A stretch of DNA of 64,000 nt from Cinnamomum chago (GCA_038049695.1 CP142453.1:110518501-110582500), one strand, 5' to 3'; shown: positions 45,201 to 57,014, counted from the stretch's first letter. Program-made: numbers and translations. Notes: generated from the letters alone by a model not told the origin.

Positions 45201-48116
45201 AGTAGCTTTAATGAGGATCCATTGCCATCTCTAATCACAAGTGTGGCGAGTAAGCAATACTCAACAATTTCATGAGCGGCAAGAGGAAAACTGAACTCAG
45301 TTGGAATAATGGAGTTCTTTTAAATGTTAACGGGGAGGCTTGGGCGGCTTTTCCTGTTGCAATTGAGGAGGGACACTCCAATGAAGCTGAGATATGGAAC
45401 ATTAATGAAGCCTTAAAGGTGTTTAAAGCATTTTTCTCAGGTTTTCTTTTTATTGAAAACGTTTATTGCAATCATATTTCTTGGATTAATAATAAGAAAA
45501 TGAGGCCTTGGTTTTACCATTCTATTTCGAATGAGCTTATAGACCTTTGCTCATCTCCAGAGGTCTAATTCTTACATAAAGGGGAAGTAAACTGGGTGGC
45601 TGATTCTTTGGTGAAAGGAGTGGATAGAAGTTCTGACGCAACACGGGTAGGGAAGAATAGGCAATGGGCTAATCTCCAAGCCAATGGCTTAGGGATAGGA
45701 ATCCTTGGATCTAAAACGTCTTGGTCTCACTCCAAAGACAAACCACCGAGAGAGAAAATCTCAATCAGAGAAAATTTTATTAATCAATGCATAATTGAAT
45801 GAGAGGGGCTACAAGCCTACAACTCTTCTTTATATAAGCTACATATTAGTTTACTTTAGGAAGAATTCCAATCACAATAAAATTCCAAAACAAATGAAAG
45901 GAAATCTTCTAATATCCCTATATTTTAGCTACTACTAAAAAAAAACAAAAGAAAAAAAAATCACTCTTGGACAATCCGGAGATCTTCTTTTTATCGGTTT
46001 TAGTTGGCTTGGTCCAAAAAGGTTGGCCGATCTTGGATCTGGCTTGCATCAGTTCTCCCCTCGAGTTCAGTAAATTTCTTCCTTGAGTTCAAAATCCAAC
46101 GGACAAATCTTTGATGTTTTGCTTGACCTTCATACAATTTGCATGGCTTGAAAGCATCACTCAATCTTTTGTTCCAAGTTAGTTTTAGGCATTGATTCAT
46201 TTGATGGTTGGATTTTGCTTGGAAGCTTGATTGTAGAATCTGCAAAATCAAAATGCAATCGCCAAGTGTCCATTGTTGATCTCCAAAGATAAAGTCAGTG
46301 TACTAATGAATCTTCTGAACCTTTTGGAATAATTGACTTGTTTTCTGTTCTGAAGATCCAATTGGCTTGTTTGAAAGTAGCTTTTCAATCAGATCCATCG
46401 GACGTTCATTTTCCTTACTAACTATATCCAAGTCTTCAATGTTTGCCTCAACTTCTTTTGGTGCCTGCATCTTTTAATTAGCATTGTCCATAGAAAGAAA
46501 TGTTGGTAAAGTAAAGCGTCAGATCCCACATCGCCTAAGTAGTGCCTTCATTTACCTGTTTAGGCCTTCTACCTGTCAGCTTAAGCTTTTGGGTTGGTAC
46601 ATGGTATCTTTCATGGTATCAGAACGGGTTTCAATCCTGTCGTTCTTGTGTAGCCCACGTGGCAGGCTCGTCCATAAAATCTGTTGGGCTTGCGTGAGGG
46701 GGAGTGTTGGTAAAGTAAAGCTCCACATCCCACATTGCCTAAGTAATGCCTTTGGCAAGGCTTCATATACCTATTTGGGCCTTCCACCTATCAGCTTAAG
46801 CTTTTAAGTTGGTACAAGGTATCTTGCAAGAATTTCTAGCCCCTTGTCTTCTAATTCTTCTGAAGTATGATCCATCTTAGGAGTGCTACATGATTATGTA
46901 TGGAGGTAGTAAAAATAGATTTGAAGAAGTGCAACTTATATGAAAATTTGGCTCAAGATAGATCGGAATGGAGAAACGGAATTCATGTAGCCGACTCCAA
47001 CATAGTTGGGACATGACTTTGATAATGACGATGATGATGAGGAGTGCTGCATGATTTTCCATCTAACTTTTTCATGACATCTTTTGGTCTTTGATCTTGC
47101 TTATCAATGTCAGCAATTTCTATTTCGTCTTGTTGCTCTTCCTTTGGTTCTTCAATTGAAGGTGATCATGTAGATGAAGGTGGTGTTGTCGATTGCAATG
47201 GTACAAGCGTAATCCATTTTCCTTCCCACAAGAAGGAATATGTGTTCTTCTCCTTTCCACAAGAAGTGGTAGTTAGCCTAATGCTTCCAACTCCAACAAC
47301 TATTTATAATGAAGTCTCATGTATAATATTAGCAATGAGCTTATACATAATTACAATGAAATTTGACCAACAATTAGAGACAAAGAAAATGTATGGTACA
47401 TGAGGGACTATCTAAATTGGTAATATACCATATAGCATAGGACCTAGTGAATTATGGGAAATTAAGTATCTTCAGTCTTCACATACGGTGTTCAGTCAGT
47501 TTGTTCTTCTATTTGGTAAGTGCGAGTTGGTATAGCAGTCCTGTATCGATTACTTCATTATATAATTGTATTGTACCTATCCTTTTGAAATGATCTTCAT
47601 TAGGGAAGGATTTGGGCTGAGTCCTTGGTGTACCGGGACTTGCACCTGAAGTATCCATTCCTTAAATCCTTGCTTATAACCCAAAATGTGAATTGTGGAG
47701 TCTGGAGTGTGGACACATCCAAACAGGCTTACATACAGTTATAATTTGAAGGTTATAAATTTCACAATAGAGAATCTTTTCATGAATCGGATAAATAGCA
47801 TGCTTCTTACAGTGAAAATCTTGTTACATAAGTGCACAAGATAGCATTTGGATTTTGGACAACCAACAACATGCATTTTTTGGGAGATCAAAATCTGAAC
47901 AATGGAGTTTTGGGTAAAACTCTATTTGGAAATGCTTGGGTGATTCAGAGAAATGCATTCTCTTGGTGGGTTTTTTTTTGGGGGCCCGGGGGGTGGGGGT
48001 TGTGATCCACTGAGCACTCCCTGAAATTAATTGTCGGTGGCAAAATTTCAGGCACAACCTGAAATAACACTACTTGCTATTTGGGTGGAAAGCATTTGAT
48101 CTGCTGAGCACCCAAT

Positions 48117-48170
<54 letters not shown>

Positions 48171-50309
48171 GTGTGTGTGTGTGTGTATGCCCGCGCAGGA
48201 GATTGTGCCCAAGTAAATAATCTAATACTTCTGTATTTGATGTTTCAGGAGCCAATGTAGTTTCTCCCAACAACCCTTCACCTTCCAAGCAAAGTCTGGT
48301 AAGACATTTTCTCTCCTGTTCTGCATCTATAGCTTCTTCCTCTTTTTTTTTTTTTTTTTTAATTATATATCTTCAATCCGAAAAGAAATCTGGAGCGTTA
48401 TTTCAATTTTAACTCATAAATGAAGTGATTATGTAAATAACAAAAATTTCATCACTATTTTTACATTATGCAGCTGAATCTGGGGTAACTACAGTTTCTT
48501 CAACTGTGTTAGTGGCTGAGAAAGAGGAGGCTAAAGCTGTTCTATCATTGTTCTTGAGAAAGCAGGGTTTAAGCAATTCAGTTGCAGCAAGGACTATCAA
48601 TAAATCAGATCATTTTATTGACCACCTGTTATCGAGGCTCCATTCCATTCATAGAGCCCGGTATCTAGTAGGTTAGATTTCAAACAACTTGTCCGATAGA
48701 GAGTTTTTTAAATGTTTGAGGATACCATTTGCTTAACCCTACAAACTATTGTTTTGGTGCCAACATCTCGGTGATAAAACATTTTTATGAATTGAGGCCT
48801 ACTGTGGAAAGGAGATAAACTGAGGTCCTGTTTGGTAGCCAATTTTAGCCATGCTACAATCCCCTTTTTTTTTTTGCTTTTTCACTGGGGACTCTGTTCA
48901 GCTTCACTGATTCAAAATTTTAAGTGGCACCTGCCTGCCATTCTACCTTCTAATGTAAGGGGGCTTAAACATCATGCCCTCAAGCTTCTTTTTCTGTCTC
49001 ACATATTCAATATTGTAGCTCCACTTAGATCTACTACTAAAGAGGGGTAATCATTTATTGGATACCTTTCCAATGGGGCATCCAACTATAATATATCTTA
49101 ACTTCCACCGGGGGCATCTTATTCCACTATTGAAATAATTGGAGTTTCATCTCTTTGGCAGGGCGAGAGCTTACCACACTTGAAATCAGAGATGCTCTAA
49201 TTCCGTATCTTGAGTCACTCCTTGAAGAACATGGAGATATTCTAGTAGACATGGTCGAGAACTTTCCAGACCCGCCCAGTAAGGAAAGGCCTGTTACACT
49301 AACTCCAACAAATGCCAGCCTTAGCTCAAAGAAATCAAAGGCCATTGCCCGGGTGAGTGAGCTAGGATCCAATGGCAAGCTCCCTGAACACATACAGTAC
49401 CTTCTAGACCTTGGAATGGATCTCAAACAGATCAAGGACATGACTCACAAGTTCCCAGCATTTGCATACTACAGTTTGGAAGGAAAAATTAAACCTATGA
49501 TCGATCTCCTCCTTGATCTTGGTGTGCCCCGCTCAGACATCCCAAGCATCATCCACAGGAGACCTCAGCTGTGTGGCATTAGCCTGTCAGAGAACCTAAA
49601 ACCCACCATGACATTCCTGGAACACTTGGGTGTGGACAAAACCCAGTGGGCTAAGGTGATATACCGATTTCCAGCGTTGCTTACTTACAGTCGACAGAAG
49701 CTGAATGCTTCAGTAGACTACTTCTATGAACTGGGCCTTTCAGCAAAGAGCATTGGAAAGGTACTGACACGTTGCCCCCACATTATAAGCTATAGCGTTG
49801 ATGATAAGCTTAGACCCACAGCTGAGTACTTCCGGTCAATGGGTGTCGATGTCGCTGTTCTTTTCCATAGGTCGCCACAAACTTTCGGGTTAAGCATCAA
49901 GGAGAACTTGAAGCCTGTTACTGAGTTCTTCTTAGAGAAGGGATACAATATTGATGAGGTTGCGACCATGGTTTCTCGTTATGGAGCTTTATACACTTTT
50001 AGCTTGACTGAGAATGTGATACCCAAGTGGGAGTACTTTCTGACCATGGATTATCCCAACTCTGAGCTAGTGAAATTCCCTCAGTATTTTGGATACAGTT
50101 TGGAGGAGAGGATTAAACCGAGATATGCACGAGTTGTGAAGAGTGGGGTGCGGTTGCTACTGAATCAGGTGTTATCTGTTTCAGATAGCGAATTTGAGAA
50201 GATCTTGAAGAGAAAGGTGAAGAAAATGTTGAGTGCAGAGGGCAATGGAGCTGTATCACATTCTGATGATCTACAAATCAGCGCAACCATCAATGAACTG
50301 AGATTGTAG
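42244..50309 (+). CDS. MTERF5: mTERF5 (MDA1)-type mitochondrial transcription termination factor-like protein
   Basis: Four exons (42244-42311, 48249-48298, 48474-48671, 49162-50309) have GT/AG borders and consistent phases. They total 1464 bases and encode 487 residues, close to the 493 of Arabidopsis mTERF5 as I recall it. The first 38 or so residues (start MKAFPGLQVPRHLF) are Arg/Ser-rich and poor in acids, fitting a chloroplast transit peptide. Exons 3-4 carry family signatures (EEAKAVLSLFLRKQGLS, RELTTLEIRDALIPYLE, VENFPDPP). At least seven mTERF helical repeats are visible from about residue 203 to 453, each with a [F/R/C]P...YS core followed by KP..[E/F]. Examples are FPAFAYYSLEGKIKP, CPHIISYSVDDKLRP and FPQYFGYSLEERIKP. 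The Arabidopsis protein binds plastid DNA and promotes transcription of psbEFLJ and other plastid genes by causing polymerase pausing. The same role is inferred here. No stops or frameshifts are seen, so the gene looks intact. Exon 1 is the least certain part. Confidence 0.9.
45272..45700 (+). pseudogene. LINE-type RNase H remnant
   Basis: The reading from 45272 contains NGVLLNVNGEAWAAFPVAIE followed by SNEAEIWNINEALKVF, and then IENVYCNHISWINNKKMRPW. This is the pattern of the RNase H domain at the end of plant non-LTR retrotransposon polyproteins (ordered acidic residues and the NEAE...A...AL helix). It stops after CSSPEV at about 45566. It resumes with VNWVADSLVKGVDRSS at 45590-45640, matching the usual ADxLAK...RS end. 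It is a truncated, broken copy within mTERF5 intron 1. Confidence 0.7.
45701..46500. other. Repeat-derived intron sequence, no gene
   Basis: The stretch at about 45710-45850 has the character of a minus-strand LTR promoter (minus-strand TATA-like GCTTATATAAAGAAG near 45825-45839) next to the LINE remnant. The rest is AT-rich. A minus-strand open frame at 46251-46000 matches nothing I know. Confidence 0.35.
46501..46828 (+). mobile_element. Complete TRIM (328 bp) in mTERF5 intron 1
   Basis: The left LTR is 46501-46613 and the right LTR 46705-46828. Both start TGTTGGTAAAGTAAAG and share CCCACATYGCCTAAGTA and CAGCTTAAGCTTTT. A primer-binding site, TGGTATCAGAACGGG, directly follows the left LTR at 46614. 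A polypurine tract, GAGGGGGAG, directly precedes the right LTR. The internal region is only about 90 bases and codes for nothing. Flanking AGAAA and AGAAT are a probable 5-bp target duplication with one change. This is the full layout of a terminal-repeat retrotransposon in miniature. Confidence 0.9.
46896..47041 (-). repeat. Dispersed short repeat, copy 2 (inverted relative to copy 1)
   Basis: On the minus strand it reads CCCAACTATGTTGGAGTCGG followed by CTACATGAATTCCG, CATTCCGATCTATC and AGTTGCACTT. It matches 5453-5585 over about 130 bases. It ends in a run of GATGATGATGA on the plus strand, equivalent to the CATCATCATC start of copy 1. Confidence 0.65.
48121..48186. repeat. (CT)n-(GT)n compound microsatellite
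   Basis: About 22 CT units are followed by a short interruption and about 7 GT units. It lies 60-130 bases upstream of the mTERF5 exon 2 acceptor, within the intron. Confidence 0.95.
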
Positions 50310-50560
50310 TTTTGTGCGAAAGGATGCGCGGTTTGTTCAGCTGTGCCAGGAAGGTATGTAATATGACACAGTGGGAAGTGCTGGACTTGGGTAACACAGT
50401 TGCTTTTAAATGTCATCGTAAATATGTTCATGCACTCCTATACTAATCTTGTATGTTCTCAAAATGCGGCAAGCATCTGGTAAATAATGCCTATACTCAT
50501 CTTGTATGTTCTCAAATGCGGCAAGCATTATAAAAAGGATGCATATGTAGAAGTCCACAC
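50310..50560 (+). other. Probable mTERF5 3' UTR with a local duplication
   Basis: This region follows the TAG stop. It contains two near-identical passages, TACTAATCTTGTATGTTCTC-AAAATGCGGCAAGCAT (about 50440-50476) and the same with small changes (about 50494-50529), about 54 bases apart. No canonical AATAAA is obvious; a plant-type near-upstream signal may be GTAAATAAT at about 50480. Confidence 0.5.
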
Positions 50561-50997
50561 CTGATTATTGTTTTCAATTTTGGGTTTCAATGCAGTGTCT
50601 TCCATTTCTTCATTGTTTTTGGCTTCTTTTGTGCCTTGGGTACACTAGTGTTTCCTAGACCACCCCTGCTGCTGCTTCTAATCATGTTAAAACTTGTTTG
50701 TTTATTCCAAACATGAAGTAGATTAGAAAAGGCATGTGCTGTCTCTCTGGTTTCCACGACTTTCCTTATGGTGATTAGACAGTTGTTGATTGAGAACCAG
50801 GGCTTAATGCCAAGTGCGGGTGTTTCTCACTTGGTAGGATTTTTCGTTTGGTTGCATTTTAATATTCAATGATTCTTGGTCCTCTTGTTTGAAACTGGTA
50901 ATGTGATTCATATCATCTCATTAGTTTCATAAAACTAAAATTGGTCGGAGTGCAAAATACTGAAGAAATTGCAGTGAAAGAAATTTCATTGACACTG

Positions 50998-51226
50998 AAA
51001 TTTCCTGCTCTTTATGCTTCGAGATTACTGGATCTCCTGTAATTTGTACAGACCATTAATTTTGTTCAAGGTATTGTTCAAATGAGTAGCATCATCTGAG
51101 TAATGTGATCCAAAATTTTCTGCTCTTGATGCTTCAAGATGACTGGATCGCTCTAATTTGTACAGACCATTGATTTTGTTTCAAGGTATTGGTCAAATTG
51201 GTAGCATCATCTGAGTGATGTGATCC
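50998..51226. repeat. Tandem duplication of about 115 bp downstream of mTERF5
   Basis: Two head-to-tail copies (50998-51112 and 51113-51226) share AATTTGTACAGACCATTRAT, TTTCAAGGTATTG and GTAGCATCATCTGAGT. They differ by a few substitutions. No gene is associated. Confidence 0.85.
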
Positions 51227-54200
51227 TTTTGGTCAAATGGGAAGAAACACAACACTGTATAGCAAACTAGCTTAAATGGAAAGAAACACAAACACAACCT
51301 GGAGGAATATGCTTCAAGTGTTACTTAGTCACAAACAAAATGTCCATGGGGGTAATGATCAAATGTAAGGGCCAGGTGTGAATCTTTGTAAACCAAATGC
51401 AGGCGACTCGGTTTATCCATAGGTCATGATCCATGTGTTAAGAGTAACTTGCATTATTATAAATGGCTGTTTTTCCCCCTTTTCTCTTTTATGATTGATA
51501 TAACTAATTACTGATAAACAGAGTTGCAATTGAGTGGAGGAGAACTGTGTTTCAAGGATCCAAACAAAGGGGCACTTGGATACTTGGAAAAGGTGGGAGC
51601 ACCATGTGATTGTATTTTCCTATTTATTGTTTCCTTTCCTTTTCCCCCAAATCCAAATGACCCCTGGGGATTAAAACTTACATAGTGAAAAGCTTATGTT
51701 TAAAGGATAACCCTCATAGTTTCATATTCTATCTATTGAGATGGTTTTTTTTTTTTTTTTTTTTTTTTTGCCCCTGGTGATTGTATGAGGTCAATCATCA
51801 ATATCAGATTATGTATACAAAAAGTAACCGCGGCTTAGCTTATTGCTGAGACTTGGATACTTCTGGCTTCATCAGCTTCTTCTTCAGGCTCGAGATTGAG
51901 AGTGATACTCTAATCCCACATATGCTACAGCAATGATCCTCAGATAGAAGGACCAAAAACCCTATGGAAATCTTTATTGGATCTTTAATCCATGGAGAAT
52001 ACTTTTTCAGGACTCTTAGCCAAACCAAATTACCGCTGAGATTACATTTGTAGAAGTCCCAAGTATTTTCAAACACCAAATAACCACCAATATTACTCTT
52101 TTGGTGGACCCATTTTTTTTTTCCTTGACCCCTTGGGAAAGGTTCCTGCAAAATTTTTGTGGTGGGATACAGGCCAAATTTTTCATGCCTTTTCTGAAAC
52201 TTAAGACACTCCGGAGCAAGTGTCCGGCCCATGCATGTATGGCTCAGGTAAACAAATGTGGTTTTAAGGATGACCCACTTGATAAAAAGATTTATCAAGA
52301 TCAACGTTTTTTTAAAAGAAAAAAATTTCTTTTGTGCTGTTTTGTTTTGGAAGATCAAGTTCAACCTTAATATTCTTATATTTTGTTGATTGCCAGCAAC
52401 TCTATGCAGTTTGACTAAGTACATCTCTGAGTGATATGTGACTTGGTATTTATTTTTCTATCTTTGCTTAATTTATTTTCCATTGAAGAGGAGATTATGT
52501 GATGGCCAGTCATGGATTCTCACCTTGTTTTTTCAATTTTAGCCACCGGTAAAAGTGGAATTATTATAATTCCTAATGGAAAATGAATTAAGGGGTGATA
52601 ACAATATCCCTCCCGGCCAGTAGGCCAACCTAGCAAAAATTAAAGTAAAAAAAAAAAAAAAAGGGGGTAATGGATATTGATCACCAGCTATCAATCGCCC
52701 TAGTTATCAAATCCTATAGAAGTTTGAATTCCATCGACATCTCTTTTTATATCCTTACCCCTTGCCTCTTTAATAATTTTTTACTTGCCAAATTTACTGT
52801 AAATTCCTAATAATTAAATTCTGTGCCAACAAAAGGGCCTTGACCCTAGTTTTCGGTTCTTGATGATCAATCCTTGACCTTGGGTTTTCTAAATAGAACT
52901 ACAGTAAGTTCAATCCATTATCACAAATAGGACTATCAACTCATGGGGCCCACTTAGATACATGTCTATTAATGGGAGGAGGGTAGAAAGAAAGGTTTCT
53001 GCTTGGAGATTATCAAAGGGTAGTGAGAAAATCAACCTCACGAGATTATCCTAAGCTCTTGATTTGACTACCTTAAAATTTAAAGTAGTCTCTACATACT
53101 TTCGAGATTCAGTTCAATGGTGAGTGAAGTTCAATTAGAGGAAAATTGGTCATGATGTCAGACTATAAGATGATAAAAGTATCAATGGGGCTGCACTGAT
53201 CAAAGGTGGGCCCAAGTGGGCCTCATAGAGCTAACTACGCATCCGGTCTACCCGCATGAGAACATTCTCCATCACAAATATACTTCCTCGGAAATTATTG
53301 TCCAAGAAATGTCAAGATATTTTCGAACTTGTGGGTTTTCCAGGGAAGGGCTAGCCAGGAGCCAACCTGAGCTCAGGCAGGGTTTGGGGCCTTGACTGGC
53401 CCAGCCCATGAGCACCTCTACCATCCACCTGAGTTCAGGCATTGGGTTTTAGCATATGGGCTGGGGTTGGTTCTAAAATTTAGGCCCACTTAGTATTTGG
53501 GTTGGGCTTAGAAAAGTAATAGAGCCAATCTAAATAAGTAGTGCTTGCAGTGTGGTGACTAATTTACCATAAATGATAGAAATCATGGCCCGGGCTTGAT
53601 TTGAACATGTTTGAGGCGGGATGGGCTCGAGTCAGGTACTTTTACTTTATCGGGCTTGAGCCAATACAAGCATGTGTTTCTAAAGTCGGCCCGGCCAGGG
53701 CCGCCTGAATATGCCTCAACGCAGCCCATGAACACTCCTAGTAGATGGGCCTCTATTGACACACTTTTTCTAACTACAGCCATTTGATTAAGGACCCTTA
53801 GGCCTTATATTGATGAAACCAAACTAAAATGATGAGAATGACCATGGTGATTTGATAAGTTTAGGGTGCCTTAATAAATTTCAGTCCGAGAAAGAGCTAA
53901 CGGAGCCCTCCAGATATGCACTGTTTCAGAGCTAAATGGGCCACCCTTACCTATTAAGATGGCTTCTGGACCACAAACCTGGCAAAAGTGAAACAAAAGT
54001 CTCACTTTTCCTAGCAGGTTTTCAGATAAAAGTCTCTCATCCAGAATGAACAAAAGCAGTGACTGTCACCTTCTCATCTTTTTAGGCCAATTTATAAACG
54101 CCTAATCATGGGAAGGTGTGGGAGATATACCTGGCAAATAGGGACATGAAGAAAGTAATAAATGCTAAGTACCCTTCTTTGGATATACCTACTTCACATG

Positions 54201-55600
54201 ATAAGAAAGAGACTACAACCTTAAAAAAAGGTCCCACTTCATTGGCTCACTCACAGCTTAGATTAGCTTGCTACATTGTCTAGTGCGTACCTGTGGGCGC
54301 ATAGGGTAGTCAAAGGGCTGAGCCGGACCATGGTTGTCCTAACTCTACCCTCCCAATATATCTAGCACCGGGCCTGGCATGCCAAAATTGTCAAAGGGCC
54401 TGCATGCACTACCTAGGCCTTTATTCTTTCGTTGAGGGTCAAGGCTGAGCGATAGCCTCAAAAGCAAAAAACTATTATTATTTTTACATTGTTAGTAAGT
54501 ATTGAGTGTTGACCGAGTGTTATCTTGTCTAACCTCAATTGCAAATGAACCATTAAGAAAACATTTGGAGAATATAAATTGTGTGTAAACACTTTCTTTT
54601 ATAAGACTAAAGGAATATGTGCTTTGGCGACTTGGGTACTGAGTATATGGTTTTATTTATTTATTTTTTAAAAGATTTTATTAAAGGATCTAATCTATTT
54701 CACACTTTACACAGGTGTCTTCACATTTGAAATCATTTCAGCAGCGTCTTATCTTTGAAAAATCTAAACTATTTACATTCACAAGTCTTTTATCAATTGA
54801 CATTATTTTCAATTTAACACTGATTTAGCTATTAAGCATTGTTGGATTTCAATCACAAAATAATAATAATAATAATACACTTAAACAAATACCAGTAGTT
54901 TAGGTTCTTAAGAATTGAGAATTGTAATTATCCAGTTAAGTAGATATTTGGATCACCATATATCTTCCATGCACGTACAAATTACCTTTATGAATTTGTT
55001 GGTGTCCCAAGTAACTCTATAGAGGGAAAATTGTATCATTGATAATACGAAGGAGTACACCCCCTCTTCCAATAACAAAAATATATAAGAAATAATATAA
55101 AAAATTCAAATAAAAATCAATAAAACTAGAAAAAAAAGGGATTAGAAGCAACCGTGCTGCCATGCAACACTCATTACTTATGTCTTAAGTACAATATGTA
55201 ACTTAAATAATTAAATATAGATGAAATGAACCAAGTATGTTTACATATAGTTTTAGGATATTTTGTAATGGATAGGTGAGTATGAAATTACCTTCATGTC
55301 CCACTTTTATTGATACTAAGTGCTTGTGATAAAGGTATTTTATTATATATTTACATATATTAATATATATTATATAAAATAAATAAAAATTAAAAGGTCA
55401 GTACTATGCAAGCCTGGCCCTCAAATTTCAAGACATGCAAAAAATCATTCAAGCATGACGGAAGGCCTTTTCTTAAAAATATAAGTCCTCATTTTAAGGG
55501 CTCTTCAATGGATGGGCCAGCCTACGCCCCTCATATGAGGGCAAATTGAGAGGCTTGTGGGCACATGATGAGGTTCTTATAGCCGCTTTTAACCAGCACT
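51227..55600. other. Gene-poor spacer; no supported gene
   Basis: These 4.4 kb show no recognisable protein domain. They contain homopolymer runs (T at about 51746-51769, A at about 52649-52664). A GGGCTTGGGC/AGCCC-rich passage at 53340-53740 looks like a decayed transposon end. From 54600 to 55400 the DNA is strongly AT-rich. A 194-residue minus-strand frame at 51840-52424 is listed separately as doubtful. Confidence 0.4.
51840..52424 (-). CDS. Doubtful hypothetical open reading frame, 194 residues
   Basis: A continuous ATG-to-stop frame of 194 codons. I do not recognise any domain. The composition is Lys/Phe/Ile-rich, as expected when AT-rich non-coding DNA is translated, and no neighbouring exon or promoter supports it. 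It is longer than most chance frames in this window, which is the only reason to list it. Confidence 0.12.
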   Translation of the reverse strand: MYLVKLHRVAGNQQNIRILRLNLIFQNKTAQKKFFSFKKTLILINLFIKWVILKTTFVYLSHTCMGRTLAPECLKFQKRHEKFGLYPTTKILQEPFPRGQGKKKWVHQKSNIGGYLVFENTWDFYKCNLSGNLVWLRVLKKYSPWIKDPIKISIGFLVLLSEDHCCSICGIRVSLSISSLKKKLMKPEVSKSQQ

Positions 55601-55639
55601 TATATGGGTTGTCCCTCTCGGGATGTGATTATTCTTTAT

Positions 55640-55875
55640 TATCATAATCTCTGTTGTTATTGTTGTTGTGGATGAGAGTACATAATCTCTGTTGTTATTG
55701 TTGTTGTAGATGAGAGTACAGCTGGGGGGGGGGGGGGGGGGTGGTGTTTTCTTTGGGTGGGGGGTGGGGGGGTTTTCTTTGCTGTCATTGTTGTTGTAGA
55801 TGAGAGTACAGCTTGAGGACAGTGGGGGATTGTTTGTTGTTATTGTTGTTGTAGATGAGAGTACAGCTTGAGGAG
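55640..55875. repeat. Tandem repeats with a poly-G tract
   Basis: Four copies of a unit containing GTTGTTATTGTTGTTGTRGA and TGAGAGTACA are visible, starting near 55650, 55690, 55778 and 55835. Between copies two and three lies a G-rich stretch (about 55721-55770) with a run of about 19 G followed by GGGTGGGGGGTGGGGGGG. The G-rich strand could form a quadruplex. A Pro/Thr/Asn-rich minus-strand frame here is low-complexity. Confidence 0.85.
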
Positions 55876-57014
55876 AGGGGCAATTTACATGGTAACCCTC
55901 TTCAGGAAAATTTTCAGATTCCATTCTTGTTCTAGTTCTAGTCATGTGTTCCATGGTCTTCAATGGTGAATTGGTTTGAAGCTCTGTCTACTAATGGGCC
56001 CACTGGTTTGGATCTCTTCATTGCCAATGGTGCTCTACAACATTGCATGCTAATCCATTTTTGTGCAAAGTCATTACTATCACCATCAATTATCACTGGT
56101 GCTAGTAAACCCGTTCATGCTGACTCAAGTAAAAGCAGGTCCAACCTTTTCTTCTTAACCACTATCATGATCAAAGCCTCCTTCTTTACTACTACCATGA
56201 TCAAAGCCTCATCTAATGATGACCATGTTTAGATCAGCTAAGTGACTTTTGTTTCTCCATCTCAATAATATAATTACACACCTGATAATATATATGGAAT
56301 TTCTCCTGAAGAATTCCCCACAACAGTCATTTTAGGATGTTTGGTGGTATAGTTTGAAAGGGTGTGCTTTTGAGACGGTGGGGATTGAAAATCCCACATC
56401 ACTTCTTATGCCAACTCTCACAAGAGAAACTTTTAATGCAAAATATACATCCCAATTTGTGATAAGAATACAAAGACTTTGTCCCAGCCCATTTACCAAT
56501 ATGAAATTAAGTTGACTACTAATGGGCCAATGAAAAAGCACATCATTAAATTATCCTAGAAAAATCACGTGTCTTAGATGTGATCAATTTGAACAAGAAA
56601 CTTAATTCTTGTTATGGTGTTATTTTGGCAGTGATATGGAAGGTAAGAAATTTCATATTTGTTTATTTTGATCATTGATAAGTGAGCTCCACGTAAACGA
56701 TCTCATAAAGAACCCGAACTAATAAATCGGCAAAAATCTCACCTAGCCTATTTAACCACCCCAAGAATTAGGGTGTGCTTGTGCAAATGCACTTTTTTTA
56801 AAGAGTTTTTTTTATCCAGAGTTTTTTTTTTTTTTTTTTGCAAACGCACTTGGTGCCAAAAAGAATAGAAATCATAGTGTTATTTTTTTCTTGATAGTTT
56901 CCTCTTATGCGGCTCGTTTGCAGACACACCATTATAGACCGGAGTCCTATTCATTGGCTCTAACACTTATATTGAAATCTTGGCTAATGGCCAATGCAAG
57001 CCGGGCTGACCTTA
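55876..57014. other. No gene recognised
   Basis: The open frame at 55963-56232 has no domain I recognise and contains a short internal direct repeat (ACTACYATGATCAAAGCCTC, around 56160-56210). The rest is AT-rich with a T run at about 56821-56839. No exon structure is supported. Confidence 0.4.

Larger units (their letters stand above)
42312..48248 (+). other. mTERF5 intron 1 (5.9 kb) with embedded repeats
   Basis: The donor GTATTACATT follows exon 1 and the acceptor TGTTTCAG precedes exon 2. The phase (2) matches across the junction and gives a continuous transit-peptide-like reading. The intron contains a LINE RNase H remnant (45272-45700), a complete TRIM (46501-46828), a dispersed repeat (46896-47041) and a CT/GT microsatellite (48121-48186). 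A GAGCTTGAGC-rich stretch at 44520-44650 looks like a decayed transposon end. No other host gene was recognised inside. Confidence 0.75.

Noticed and set aside
49155-49161. A start for the mTERF5 protein at 49155
   Set aside because: No ATG is present there; the frame would start at TTG, and a splice acceptor AG at 49160-49161 joins in phase to the upstream exon.
49127-49441. Minus-strand open frame of 104 residues over mTERF5 exon 4
   Set aside because: It is antisense to a highly conserved exon and has no domain of its own.
53340-53740. GGGCT/AGCCC-rich stretch considered as a gene or CpG-type promoter
   Set aside because: It consists of repeated GGCCC/GGGCT words with stops in all frames and resembles decayed transposon ends seen in plants.
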